Positions 39,183 to 48,028 of a stretch of DNA of 64,000 bases are shown here, piece by piece. The stretch lies in assembly GCF_013415485.1 (NCBI RefSeq), contig NZ_JACBXS010000016.1, positions 1 through 64,000 on the forward strand, read 5' to 3'. The position numbers and the translations under genes were made by a program. Each line of letters begins with the position of its first letter. Position 1 is the first letter of the stretch. The DNA is from Rhabdonatronobacter sediminivivens (GTDB taxonomy: Bacteria > Pseudomonadota > Alphaproteobacteria > Rhodobacterales > Rhodobacteraceae). Below the pieces are notes generated by a model. That model ran no database searches. It saw nothing but the letters and a program-made list of their open reading frames with translations, and had not been told where the DNA came from.

Positions 39183-40622
39183 ATGACCCTGCCGCAGCAT
39201 CCGTCGCAATTCTATATCGGTGGCGCATGGGTAGACCCGGCCCCGGGCGCGCAGACGCTTGCCGTCGAAAACCCCGCGACCGAGGAAACCGTCACCCATA
39301 TCGCCTGTGGCACCTCGGCGGATGTGGATCGCGCCACAGGTGCCGCGCGCGATGCCTGGCCCGCCTTCATGGCCACCCCCGTGGCCGAGCGTATCGCCCT
39401 GCTGCGCCGTATCCACGCCGCCTATCTGGACCGGGCCGATGATCTGGCCCATGCCATGACCGCCGAAATGGGCGCGCCCATCACCTTCTCGCATGAGGCG
39501 CAGGTGGCGGCGGGCGATCTGCACATGGCCGCCACGATCGAGGCCGCCGAGCGTTTCGCATGGGAAGACACGCGCGGCACCACCCGGCTGATCCGCGAGG
39601 GGATCGGCGTGGCGGCGCTGATCACGCCCTGGAACTGGCCCATGAACCAGATCGTCTGCAAGGTTGCGCCGGCGCTGGCGGCGGGCTGCACCATGGTGCT
39701 GAAACCTTCGGAAATCGCACCGCTTTCCGGGCTGATCTTTGCTGAAATCCTGCATGAGGCGGGCGTGCCGCCCGGTGTGGTCAACCTTGTCAACGGCACC
39801 GGCCCCGAGGTCGGCGCCGCCATGTCCGCGCATCCGATGGTGGATATGGTGTCCTTTACCGGCTCCACCCGCGCGGGCGTGCAGGTGGCCGTGGCCGCGG
39901 CGCCCACGGTGAAGCGCGTCGCGCAGGAGCTGGGCGGCAAATCGCCCAACATCATCCTGGCCTCGGCCGATCTGGACGCGGCAGTGGCCGCCGGGGTCGA
40001 TGCCTGCATGGACAACTCGGGGCAAAGCTGTGACGCGCCCACGCGCATGTTCGTGCCCCGCGATACCTATGCCCGCGCGCTGGAAGCCGCAGCTGCCCGC
40101 GCCGATGCCAAGCGTGTGGGCGATCCGCTGGACAGCGAAACCGATATGGGCCCTTTGGTCAGCCGCGCGCAATTCGACAAGGTTCAGACCCTGATCGAGG
40201 CCGGCATGGCCGAAGGCGCCCGCCTGATCGCCGGAGGACCGGGCCGCCCCGAAGGCCTCAACCGGGGCCATTTCGCCCGGCCCACGGTGTTCGGGGATGT
40301 GGCCAATACCATGACCATCGCGCGCGAGGAGATCTTTGGCCCTGTGCTGTCTGTCCTGCCCTATGACAGCGTGGATGACGCCGTGGCCATGGCCAATGAC
40401 ACGGTCTATGGCCTGGCCGCCTATGTCCAGGGCGCCCCCGATGAGGCCCGCGCGGTGGCGCGGCGCCTGCAGGCCGGGCAGGTGCAGATCAACGCGCCGG
40501 ACTGGGACGTGCACGCACCCTTTGGCGGCTACAAGCAATCCGGAAACGGGCGCGAATATGCCGATTGGGCCATCCATGATTTCTGCGAACTGAAGGCGCT
40601 GGTCGGTTACGGCGATGACTGA
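39183..40622 (+). CDS. NAD(P)-dependent aldehyde dehydrogenase
   Basis: A 479-residue class-3-like aldehyde dehydrogenase oxidising an aldehyde to the acid. The cofactor motif FTGSTRAG, Glu249 in QELGGKSPN, catalytic Cys283 (NSGQSCDAPTRM) and PWNWPMNQ are intact. The start at 39183 has GGAGACCCGCC upstream; a longer frame to 39120 is a divergent-promoter shadow. First of three co-oriented genes with a beta-hydroxyacid dehydrogenase and an MFS carrier, which suggests degradation of a small hydroxy acid or semialdehyde. The substrate is not predictable. Confidence 0.9.
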   Translation: MTLPQHPSQFYIGGAWVDPAPGAQTLAVENPATEETVTHIACGTSADVDRATGAARDAWPAFMATPVAERIALLRRIHAAYLDRADDLAHAMTAEMGAPITFSHEAQVAAGDLHMAATIEAAERFAWEDTRGTTRLIREGIGVAALITPWNWPMNQIVCKVAPALAAGCTMVLKPSEIAPLSGLIFAEILHEAGVPPGVVNLVNGTGPEVGAAMSAHPMVDMVSFTGSTRAGVQVAVAAAPTVKRVAQELGGKSPNIILASADLDAAVAAGVDACMDNSGQSCDAPTRMFVPRDTYARALEAAAARADAKRVGDPLDSETDMGPLVSRAQFDKVQTLIEAGMAEGARLIAGGPGRPEGLNRGHFARPTVFGDVANTMTIAREEIFGPVLSVLPYDSVDDAVAMANDTVYGLAAYVQGAPDEARAVARRLQAGQVQINAPDWDVHAPFGGYKQSGNGREYADWAIHDFCELKALVGYGDD

Positions 40623-40664
40623 GCTTTGCCGCGCAGTAATCTGAAATAAAGGGAGAAAGCGGCG

Positions 40665-41564
40665 ATGCATTATGGCTATATCGGGCTGGGCAATCTGGGG
40701 GGGCATTGTGCGGCGCGGCTGGCGCAGGCGGGGTTTGGGCTGAGCGTGCATGATCTGGACCGGACCCAGGCCGCGCCGTGCATTGCGCTGGGCGCGGCCT
40801 GGGCCGACAGTCCCGCCGATCTGGCCGGTGCGGTGGATCATGTCATCACCTGCCTGCCGTCTCCGGCGGTGACGGCGCAGGTCCTGGACCAGATCCTGAC
40901 GCAGATGCGCCCCGGCGCAACCTGGATCGAAATGTCCACCCTGGGGCGCGATGATGTGCTGGCCTTTGCCGAACGCGCCAGCGCCCATGGGGTGCGGATG
41001 CTGGAACTGCCGGTGACGGGGGGCGTGCATCTGGCCGCGCGGGGTGAGATCACCATGCTGCCCGGGGGCGATGTCGATCTTGTAGAGCTGCACATGCCTG
41101 CGCTGGAGGCCATGGGCAACCGGGTCTTTCACATCGGGCCGCTGGGGTCTGCGTCGATCATCAAGGTGATCACCAACATGCTGGCCTTCATCCACCTGAA
41201 AGCCAGCGCCGAGGCGCTGATGCTGGCAAAGCGCGGCGGGCTGGACCTGGGCCAGGCCTGGGCGGCGATCCAGGCGTCCTCGGGCAATTCCTTCGTGCAT
41301 GAAACCGAAGGCGCGCTGATCCTGAACGGCTCGTATGACATCGGGTTCAATATCGATCTGGCGCTCAAGGATCTGGGTTTTGCGCTGGGATTCGGACGCG
41401 AATTCGGCGTGCCGCTGGATCTGGCATCGGCCACGGAACAGACTTATGTGGCCGCGCGTGCCGCCTATGGCGGGTCGGCGGAATCGCCCATGATCGCCAG
41501 GTTGCTGGAGGATCTGCTGGACACCGACCTGCGCGCCGAGGGGTTCCCCGCCCGGCTTGAGTAA
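40665..41564 (+). CDS. Beta-hydroxyacid dehydrogenase (3-hydroxyisobutyrate dehydrogenase family)
   Basis: A 299-residue NAD(P)-linked oxidoreductase. The dinucleotide site GYIGLGNLGG is at the N-terminus, the substrate motif reads ELPVTGGV (usual form DAPVSGG), and catalytic Lys167 lies in GSASIIKVITNML. Family members oxidise 3-hydroxyisobutyrate, tartronate or 3-hydroxypropionate, or reduce succinic semialdehyde. It follows the aldehyde dehydrogenase by 42 bases. Together they could interconvert a hydroxy acid, its semialdehyde and the acid. Confidence 0.87.
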   Translation: MHYGYIGLGNLGGHCAARLAQAGFGLSVHDLDRTQAAPCIALGAAWADSPADLAGAVDHVITCLPSPAVTAQVLDQILTQMRPGATWIEMSTLGRDDVLAFAERASAHGVRMLELPVTGGVHLAARGEITMLPGGDVDLVELHMPALEAMGNRVFHIGPLGSASIIKVITNMLAFIHLKASAEALMLAKRGGLDLGQAWAAIQASSGNSFVHETEGALILNGSYDIGFNIDLALKDLGFALGFGREFGVPLDLASATEQTYVAARAAYGGSAESPMIARLLEDLLDTDLRAEGFPARLE

Positions 41565-41611
41565 CCCCGCGCCCCTTGCCCCGCCCCGCCCCAGAGCAGA
41601 CCGAGCCCCCG

Positions 41612-42835
41612 ATGTCCGACCCGCAGATCTTTGACAGCCGCTATTCCTGGACCCGGTTGGCGGTCACCCTGGTCATTGCCACCATCGGCAATGTGGGGAT
41701 GTGGTCGGTCATCGTGATCCTGCCTGCGGTGCAGGCGGAGTTCGGCGTCTCGCGGGCGGACAGCGCGCTGCCCTATACGCTGACCATGCTGGGGTTTGCG
41801 CTGGGCAATCTGGTGATCGGCCGCGCGGTGGACCGCTTTGGCGTGACCTATGCGCTGATCGGGGCCAGCCTGCTGTCGGGGCTGGGCTATCTGGGAGCGG
41901 CGGCCAGCGGGTCGATGCTGATGCTGTCGCTGGTGCATTTCGTCATCGGGCTGGGCACGGCGGCCAGCTTCGGGCCGCTCATCGCCGATATCTCGCACTG
42001 GTTCTTCCGGCGCCGGGGCATTGCCGTGGCCGTCACGGCCAGCGGCAACTACCTGTCCGGGGCGATCTGGCCAATTGTGCTGGCGGGGGTGCTGGCGGAC
42101 CATGGCTGGCGCGCGGTCTGCCTGGCGCTGGCGGTGATTGTCACGGTGCTGGTGATCCCGCTGGCGCTGCTGCTGCGCCGCCGGGTGCCGGAGCTGACCA
42201 TGACGGCAACGGCGGGCCATGCCTGGGGTCCGCGCGGCGGCACGGGATTTTCCCCCAGGGCCCTGGCCTGGCTGCTGGCCCTGGCCGGGGTGGGGTGCTG
42301 CGTGGCCATGTCCATGCCGCAGGTGCATATCGTGGCGCTCTGCGTGGACCTGGGCTATGGCCCGGCAGTGGGGGCCGAGATGCTGTCCCTGATGCTGCTG
42401 GGGGGCGTGGTCTCGCGCGTGGTCTCGGGGCTGGTGGCGGACCGGCTGGGGGGCGTGCTGACGCTGCTGATTGGATCGGTGCTGCAGATGCTGGCGCTGT
42501 TCCTGTATCTGCCTGCGGGGGGGCTGGTTTCGCTCTATATGGTCAGCCTGGTCTTTGGGCTGGCGCAGGGGGGGATCGTGCCGGCCTATGCGCTGATCGT
42601 GCGCGAATACATGCCCGCGCGTGAGGCTGGCGCCCGGGTGGGCTTCGTGATCATGGCCACCATCCTGGGCATGGCGCTGGGGGGCTGGATGTCGGGCTGG
42701 ATCCATGATGTCACCGGCTCGTACCAGTTGGCCTTCATCAACGGGATCGTCTGGAACGCGATGAACATTGCCATCATGCTGCTGATCCTGAGCCGCACGC
42801 TGCGGCCCCGAACGCCGCAACCCGCCCGTGCCTGA
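41612..42835 (+). CDS. MFS transporter, monocarboxylate/oxalate-formate type
   Basis: A 407-residue protein with about 12 membrane spans. The motif between spans 2 and 3 reads GNLVIGRAVDRFG, and HWFFRRRGIAVAVTASG follows span 4, both typical of the MCT/OFA branch that moves organic acids. The start at 41612 (MSDPQIFDSRYSW) gives a normal N-terminus. As third gene of the aldehyde dehydrogenase cluster it is likely the importer of that pathway's substrate. Confidence 0.87.
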   Translation: MSDPQIFDSRYSWTRLAVTLVIATIGNVGMWSVIVILPAVQAEFGVSRADSALPYTLTMLGFALGNLVIGRAVDRFGVTYALIGASLLSGLGYLGAAASGSMLMLSLVHFVIGLGTAASFGPLIADISHWFFRRRGIAVAVTASGNYLSGAIWPIVLAGVLADHGWRAVCLALAVIVTVLVIPLALLLRRRVPELTMTATAGHAWGPRGGTGFSPRALAWLLALAGVGCCVAMSMPQVHIVALCVDLGYGPAVGAEMLSLMLLGGVVSRVVSGLVADRLGGVLTLLIGSVLQMLALFLYLPAGGLVSLYMVSLVFGLAQGGIVPAYALIVREYMPAREAGARVGFVIMATILGMALGGWMSGWIHDVTGSYQLAFINGIVWNAMNIAIMLLILSRTLRPRTPQPARA

Positions 42836-42882
42836 AGCCCCGGGGGTGTTGCCTCGGGGGGGTGGTCATGTAGAGTGACATC

Positions 42883-43215
42883 ATGAATGATCCCAAGCGC
42901 CTGCGCGAATTACGCATCCTCATGGGCAAGGATTATGTCCTGCTTCTGCGGCAGGTTCTGCAGGACATGGAGGAGCCACACGCACACCTGCGCAAGGCGG
43001 TTTCCCGGCGGGAGGGGGTGATCGCTGCCCTGCACGCCCTGCGCGGCGTGGCCTCGAATGCCGGCTGCGACGATCTGAACACGCTGTGTATTCAGGCGGA
43101 AAAGGCCCTGCACGGCGGCATATTCCCCGCAGCCTGCCTTGCCGCCATAGACGCGGCGATCCGGCGCTGCCGCAGCCTGCTGGAAAGCGAGGTCGCCGCC
43201 GTGGCAGGACGCTGA
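42883..43215 (+). CDS. Stand-alone Hpt (histidine phosphotransfer) domain protein
   Basis: A 110-residue all-helical protein. The segment VIAALHALRGVASNAGCDDLNTL matches the Hpt core, in which the His of LHALRG accepts the phosphoryl group; the following LCIQAEKAL is the paired helix. There is no kinase or receiver beside it, so it is an orphan. It could serve the hybrid kinase at 12-15 kb, which lacks an Hpt domain, or relay to the REC-only protein at 22.4 kb. These links are inference. Confidence 0.78.
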   Translation: MNDPKRLRELRILMGKDYVLLLRQVLQDMEEPHAHLRKAVSRREGVIAALHALRGVASNAGCDDLNTLCIQAEKALHGGIFPAACLAAIDAAIRRCRSLLESEVAAVAGR

Positions 43216-43241
43216 GCCCCCGCTGCCCGCGCGCTGCCCGC

Positions 43242-44648
43242 TCAGAAATCCAGCAGCACCGAAGCGATGCCGAAATACATCAGCACCCCCAGCACATCGG
43301 CAATCGAGGTCACCAGCGGCCCCGAGGCCGCCGCCGGGTCGCGGTCAACCTTGGCGAAGATGAACGGCAGGCACATGCCCAGCAGCGCCCCGATCAGCAC
43401 GATCGCCACCATCGACAGCGCCACCACCACGGCGATTTCCGGCCCCCCGCGCCAGACCCCGATCAGCGATACCGCCAGCGCCATGGTCAGCCCCAACGCC
43501 AGCGCAATCACCGCCTCACGCCCCAACAGCCAGCCGAAATCGCTGACCCGCACATCGCCCGTCGCCAGCGCGCGCACCATCAGCGTGGCCGATTGCGTGC
43601 CCGCATTCCCGCCTGACGCGATCAGCAGCGGCAGGAAGAACAGCAGCGACAGATGCGCGGCGATGGTATCCTCGAAGGCCGCGATCCCCGCGCCCGAGAA
43701 GATGTTGCCGAAGACCAGCAGCACAAGCCAGTAGATCCGCGCCTTGTAAAGCATGGCGATGGTCGCTTCGGCCACCGAGGTCTCAAAGGGCGCGACCATC
43801 CCGCTCTTGTGAATGTCCTCGGTGGTTTCGTCTTCGACCACGTCCATGGCGTCATCGGCGGTGACGATCCCCACCAGCCGGTCCTCGGCATCCAGCACCG
43901 GCAGCGCCAGCAGGTCATAGCGGGCGACCATGCGGGCGGCTTCCTCCTGCTCGGCCTCGGCGCGGATCCAGATCGGATCGGTCTCCATCACGTCCGAGAC
44001 CGGCTGGCGGGGGCGCGCGGTCAGAAGGTCGCGCAGGCTGACCACGCCCACCAGCTGGCGCGCGTCATTGACGATATAGGCATTGTAGATCGTCTCGGCC
44101 TCAAGCGCCTGGGCGCGTAGGGCCTCGATCGCCTCGCTCGAGGTCATCTCCGGGCGCAGCGTGGCATAGTCCGAGGTCATCACCGACCCCACGGTCCATT
44201 CCTCATAGGCCGCCAGCCGCCGCAGATCCTCGCGCTCCGCCTTGGTCAGGGCAGGCAGGATGGCCTCCTGCGCCTCGGGCTCCAGATGCTTGTAGAGGTC
44301 GGCGCGTTCGTCATGGCTCATGGCGGTCATCAGCCGCGCCAGTTCGCGCCGTGACAGGGCGGTGGCAATCGCCACCTGGCTGGAAGGGCGCAGATAGCCG
44401 ATCAACTCGGCCTGATCATGCAGCGGCAAAAGGCGCATGGCCTGCAGGTCATGGTCTGCGTCCAGCTCTTCGACATAGGCGGCAACATCGGCCAGTTCCT
44501 GCGTTTCCAGGAATTCGCGGACCGTCGTCAGCTCGTTGTCGCGCAACAGGCGTGTGATTTCCAGTGCGATGAAGGCAGCATCGACATAGCCGTCCTGCTG
44601 AGCATCGGGATCAAATCGGAAATCCGCAAGGGTGGTGTGTTTCGTCAT
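43242..44648 (-). CDS. mgtE: Magnesium transporter MgtE
   Basis: A 468-residue Mg2+ channel. The cytosolic N domain (about 40 to 140, with LSRRELARLMTAMSHDERADL), two CBS domains (about 145 to 270, with MTSDYATLRPEMTSSEAIEALR and VDDAMDVV-type ends) and five membrane spans (about 300 to 465, with the pore block GGNAGTQSATLMVRALATGD) are in the canonical order. The start at 44648 follows a perfect AGGAGG at seven bases. MgtE self-gates through Mg2+ binding in its cytosolic domains. It lies end to end with the plus-strand Hpt gene. Confidence 0.95.
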   Translation of the reverse strand: MTKHTTLADFRFDPDAQQDGYVDAAFIALEITRLLRDNELTTVREFLETQELADVAAYVEELDADHDLQAMRLLPLHDQAELIGYLRPSSQVAIATALSRRELARLMTAMSHDERADLYKHLEPEAQEAILPALTKAEREDLRRLAAYEEWTVGSVMTSDYATLRPEMTSSEAIEALRAQALEAETIYNAYIVNDARQLVGVVSLRDLLTARPRQPVSDVMETDPIWIRAEAEQEEAARMVARYDLLALPVLDAEDRLVGIVTADDAMDVVEDETTEDIHKSGMVAPFETSVAEATIAMLYKARIYWLVLLVFGNIFSGAGIAAFEDTIAAHLSLLFFLPLLIASGGNAGTQSATLMVRALATGDVRVSDFGWLLGREAVIALALGLTMALAVSLIGVWRGGPEIAVVVALSMVAIVLIGALLGMCLPFIFAKVDRDPAAASGPLVTSIADVLGVLMYFGIASVLLDF

Positions 44649-45034
44649 CCCCGATCCTCCTGCCAAAGCGCAAGGGCGGGGCAGCAGGCGATCACTCCCG
44701 CATGCCGGGCGCGGCCCTGCGCGTCATGTTCCGGGGCGCTTGCCCCGCTGATAGGCCTGCCCCCGCTTTCGGGGCCAGACTGGAACCGCCGTCCATCAAC
44801 GTTCCGCTATGTTGCGCCCCTCTGATCGCAAGGAGCAGGCGAAGCGATAGGGCGCAGAGCAGGGCTTGTCAAACCCCCCGGGCGGGACGGGATCGCAATT
44901 TCATGCGCCACCGCGGGTCAGGGTGCAGCGGCAGACCGCCGTGGCAAGCCTGCAGGGCTTCGGACAGGATGAGCATCACCTGCCAAAGTACTCTGCAGGC
45001 AGGGATATATACGCGTAGCCCTGCAAAGGAAAAC
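44649..45034. other. Upstream region of mgtE, no gene seen
   Basis: About 385 bases between mgtE and repeat copy 4 downstream of gltA. It should hold the mgtE promoter and leader. I could not recognise an M-box or ykkC-type magnesium or guanidine riboswitch, or any coding frame with a ribosome-binding site. Confidence 0.4.
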
Positions 45035-45107
45035 GCCCGGCACGCATTCGTGCCGGGCAGCGCCCATGCGGCGCGGGGTGGGTGGGCGGGCGCGACGCAT
45101 GGGCGCT
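45035..45107. repeat. Bipartite hairpin/G-quadruplex repeat, copy 4
   Basis: Hairpin 1 is a 10-bp stem GCCCGGCACG (45035-45044), loop CATT, pairing with 45049-45058. Hairpin 2 is a 12-bp perfect stem AGCGCCCATGCG (45059-45070) pairing with 45096-45107. Its 25-base loop carries GGGGTGGGTGGGCGGG flanked by GCGC. The arms differ from copies 1 and 3 by several bases, with matching changes on the other arm. It starts 39 bases past the gltA stop. Confidence 0.87.
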
Positions 45108-45129
45108 GCCTGCCCGCCGGTTGAGCCCG

Positions 45130-45147
45130 GAAAACCCCGTCCGGGGT
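45130..45147 (-). terminator. Rho-independent terminator of gltA
   Basis: On the minus strand, ACCCC, loop GGAC, GGGGT is followed by TTTT, directly after the gltA stop codon. The stem is short (five pairs) but has a U-run. Repeat copy 4 lies just beyond it. Confidence 0.55.
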
Positions 45148-46442
45148 CAGCGATCCTCAACTTCGGAATAGGACCGACGCGGCGCCCCGGTGTAAAGCTG
45201 ACGCGGCCGCCCGATCTTCTGCTGGGGATCGCCGATCATTTCCTTCCACTGGCTGATCCAGCCGACGGTGCGCGACAGCGCAAAGATCGGTGTGAACATC
45301 GAGGTCGGAAAGCCCATGGCCTCAAGGATGATGCCGGAGTAGAAATCGACATTCGGATAGAGCTTCTTCTCCACGAAGAACTCATCCTCCAGCGCGATTC
45401 GCTCCAGCTCCTTGGCGACCTTCAGCGTCTCGTTATCCTCGATCCCCAGAAGGTTGAGCACCTCATCGGCGCTTTCCTTCATGACCTTGGCGCGCGGGTC
45501 GAAATTCTTGTAGACCCGGTGGCCAAAGCCCATCAGGCGGAAGGGGTCATCCTTGTCCTTGGCGCGCTTGATGTATTCCGGGATGTTGTCCACGGTGCCG
45601 ATCTGGCGCAGCATCTCCAGGCAGGCCTGGTTCGCCCCGCCATGGGCCGGCCCCCAGAGGCAGGCAATGCCGGCGGCGATCGAGGCAAACGGATTGGCCC
45701 CCGATGACCCGGCCAGGCGCACGGTCGAGGTGCTGGCATTCTGCTCATGGTCGGCATGCAGCATCATGATACGGTCCATGGCCTTGGCCAGGATCGGATC
45801 AACCACGTATTCCTCGGACGGAACGGCAAAGCACATGTGCAGGAAGTTGGCCGCGTAATCCAGGTTGTTCCTGGGGTACACGAAGGGCTGGCCGATCGAA
45901 TACTTGTAGGCCCAGGCGGCGATGGTCGGCATCTTGGCGATCATGCGGATCGCGGCGACCTCGCGCTGCCAGGGGTCGCTGATATCGGTGCTGTCATGGT
46001 AGAAGGCGGACATGGCGCCGACCACACCGACCATGATGGCCATCGGATGGGCATCGCGCCGGAACCCGCGAAAGAAATACTGCATCTGTTCATGCAGCAT
46101 GGTGTGACGGGTGACGCGGGTTTCGAAATCCTCCAGCTGCGCGGCGGTGGGCAATTCGCCATAGAGCAGCAGGTAACAGACCTCCAGGTAATGTGACTTG
46201 TCAGCCAGTTCGTCGATCGGATATCCGCGGTGCAGCAGCTCGCCCAGGTCGCCGTCGATATAGGTGATCGAGGATTGGCAGGATGCGGTCGAGGTGAAGC
46301 CCGGATCGAAGGTGAAGACATCACCATCGGCGTAAAGCTTTCGGATGTCGATCACATCGGGGCCGACGGTGGGCGATTGCATCGGCAGTTCAAGCGTTTT
46401 GCCGTTGAAGCTGAGCGTCGCCTTCGAGGTGTTTTCAGCCAT
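45147..46442 (-). CDS. gltA: Citrate synthase
   Basis: A 431-residue type II citrate synthase, condensing acetyl-CoA and oxaloacetate at the entry of the citric acid cycle. The active-site His is in [17 protein letters not shown]; the second conserved block is [17 protein letters not shown], and the opening [13 protein letters not shown] is typical of gram-negative hexameric enzymes. Length is standard. It is followed on the same strand by a terminator and a structured repeat. It stands alone, with gltX upstream by 83 bases. Confidence 0.98.
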   Translation of the reverse strand: MAENTSKATLSFNGKTLELPMQSPTVGPDVIDIRKLYADGDVFTFDPGFTSTASCQSSITYIDGDLGELLHRGYPIDELADKSHYLEVCYLLLYGELPTAAQLEDFETRVTRHTMLHEQMQYFFRGFRRDAHPMAIMVGVVGAMSAFYHDSTDISDPWQREVAAIRMIAKMPTIAAWAYKYSIGQPFVYPRNNLDYAANFLHMCFAVPSEEYVVDPILAKAMDRIMMLHADHEQNASTSTVRLAGSSGANPFASIAAGIACLWGPAHGGANQACLEMLRQIGTVDNIPEYIKRAKDKDDPFRLMGFGHRVYKNFDPRAKVMKESADEVLNLLGIEDNETLKVAKELERIALEDEFFVEKKLYPNVDFYSGIILEAMGFPTSMFTPIFALSRTVGWISQWKEMIGDPQQKIGRPRQLYTGAPRRSYSEVEDR

Positions 46443-46525
46443 AGCACATCCTTTCCCAGAAGCCTGCGCGCCGGGGCGCCAAGCAGGCGGTTGAGCCCTC
46501 TATGGGCGGCCATCTGCCGCCGCTG

Positions 46526-47941
46526 TCAGGCTGTAGCATCCTCGATCCGGGCCAGGGTTTCCTCCCGGCCCAGTACGAGCATCATGTCAAACACGCTCGG
46601 GGTGGCCATGCGTCCCGCAAGGGCCGCGCGCAGCGGTTGGGCCAGCTTGCCCAGCCCCAGGTCGCGCGCTTCGGCCGCTTTGGTGACAACCCCCTCCAGA
46701 ACCTCGCGCTGCCAGATAGCATTTTGCAGCTGCGGCGTCAATTCCCTCAGTATACCACGGGATACATCGTCCAGTGCCCTGGCCGCTTTCGCGTCCGGCT
46801 CGATCGGGCGCGAAGTCATTACAAAATGCGCCTTTTCAATAATTTGCGGAAAACCCTTCGCGCGATCCCTGACCATGGGCATGGCGCGCATCAGGCCATC
46901 GCGCTGACCTTCGGTCAAGGGGGGGGCACCGGTGATTGCCAGGAATTCCTCCAGTTCATGCAGCAGTGCAGCATCGTCGCCCGCGCTCATGTGCAGCGCG
47001 GTCAGATGGTCCAGTTTCTTCAGGTCCAGCCGCGCGGGGGCCTTGTTGATCCCCTCCAGCCCGAACCACTCCAGCGCCTGGGCATCGGTGAAGAATTCGT
47101 CATCGCCATGGCTCCAGCCCAGCCGCGCCAGATAGTTGCGGATGGCCGCAGAGGGATAGCCCATGCGCTGGTATTCCTCGATCCCCAGCGCACCATGGCG
47201 TTTGGACAGTTTCTTGCCATCGGGGCCATGGATCAGCGGGATATGCGCCCAGACCGGCACCTCCCAGCCCATGGCGGCATAGACCAGCATCTGCCGCGCG
47301 GCGTTGTTGAGGTGATCATCCCCGCGGATCACATGGGTCACGCCCATGTCATGGTCATCCACCACCACCGCCAGCATATAGGTCGGCGTCCCGTCCGAGC
47401 GCAGGACGATCATGTCATCGAGCTGGTCATTGCCGATGCGCACATCCCCCTGCACCGCATCCGCGATCACCGTCTCACCCTCCAGCGGGGCCTTCACGCG
47501 GATGGCATAAGGGGCATCGGGGTGGGTGGCGGGGTCGGCCTCGCGCCAGGGCGAGCGATAGAGGGTCGAGCGCCCCTCGGCCCGGGCGGCCTCGCGGAAG
47601 GCCTCGATCTCGTCCTGGGTGGCAAAGCATTTGTAGGCGGCGCCGCTGGCCAGCATGGCATGGGCGATTTCGGCATGGCGGTCGGCGCGGGCGGCCTGGC
47701 TGATCGCCTCGCCGTCCCAGTCCAGCCCCAGCCAGCGCAGGCCGGTCAGGATCTTCTCGGTCGCCTCGGGGGTGGAGCGGGCGCGGTCGGTGTCTTCGAT
47801 CCGCAGCAGGAACTTTCCCCCGCGACCGCGCGCGAACAGCCAGTTGAACAACGCCGTGCGCGCTCCCCCGATATGCAGGAACCCGGTGGGCGAAGGCGCA
47901 AAGCGGGTCACAACCGGGGTCGGGGTGTTCGGGGGTGTCAT
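46526..47941 (-). CDS. gltX: Glutamyl-tRNA synthetase
   Basis: A 471-residue class I aminoacyl-tRNA synthetase. The HIGH-type motif is [16 protein letters not shown] and the KMSKS-type motif is [21 protein letters not shown] also matches. Alphaproteobacteria often carry two GltX proteins, one of which charges tRNA-Gln for amidation. This one cannot be assigned to either class by eye. The start at 47941 (MTPPNTPTP) is preferred; an in-frame ATG at 47965 or so would add eight residues. Divergent from comEC. Confidence 0.96.
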   Translation of the reverse strand: MTPPNTPTPVVTRFAPSPTGFLHIGGARTALFNWLFARGRGGKFLLRIEDTDRARSTPEATEKILTGLRWLGLDWDGEAISQAARADRHAEIAHAMLASGAAYKCFATQDEIEAFREAARAEGRSTLYRSPWREADPATHPDAPYAIRVKAPLEGETVIADAVQGDVRIGNDQLDDMIVLRSDGTPTYMLAVVVDDHDMGVTHVIRGDDHLNNAARQMLVYAAMGWEVPVWAHIPLIHGPDGKKLSKRHGALGIEEYQRMGYPSAAIRNYLARLGWSHGDDEFFTDAQALEWFGLEGINKAPARLDLKKLDHLTALHMSAGDDAALLHELEEFLAITGAPPLTEGQRDGLMRAMPMVRDRAKGFPQIIEKAHFVMTSRPIEPDAKAARALDDVSRGILRELTPQLQNAIWQREVLEGVVTKAAEARDLGLGKLAQPLRAALAGRMATPSVFDMMLVLGREETLARIEDATA

Positions 47942-48028
47942 TGCGGGTGTTAACCTTTCTGTAACCAAGATGCGTGTCAGCTAAGGCGCAAGGACACAGT
48001 GGCAATGTCTTAGGGAATCGGCAGTAGG

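Noticed and set aside
39144-41300. A 718-codon frame antisense to the aldehyde and hydroxyacid dehydrogenases
   Set aside because: It spans two real genes and their gap and is His/Gly/Arg-rich; no ribosome-binding site was seen.
44649-45034. A magnesium riboswitch ahead of mgtE
   Set aside because: I could not fit the leader to an M-box core by eye; a covariance search would be needed to claim it.
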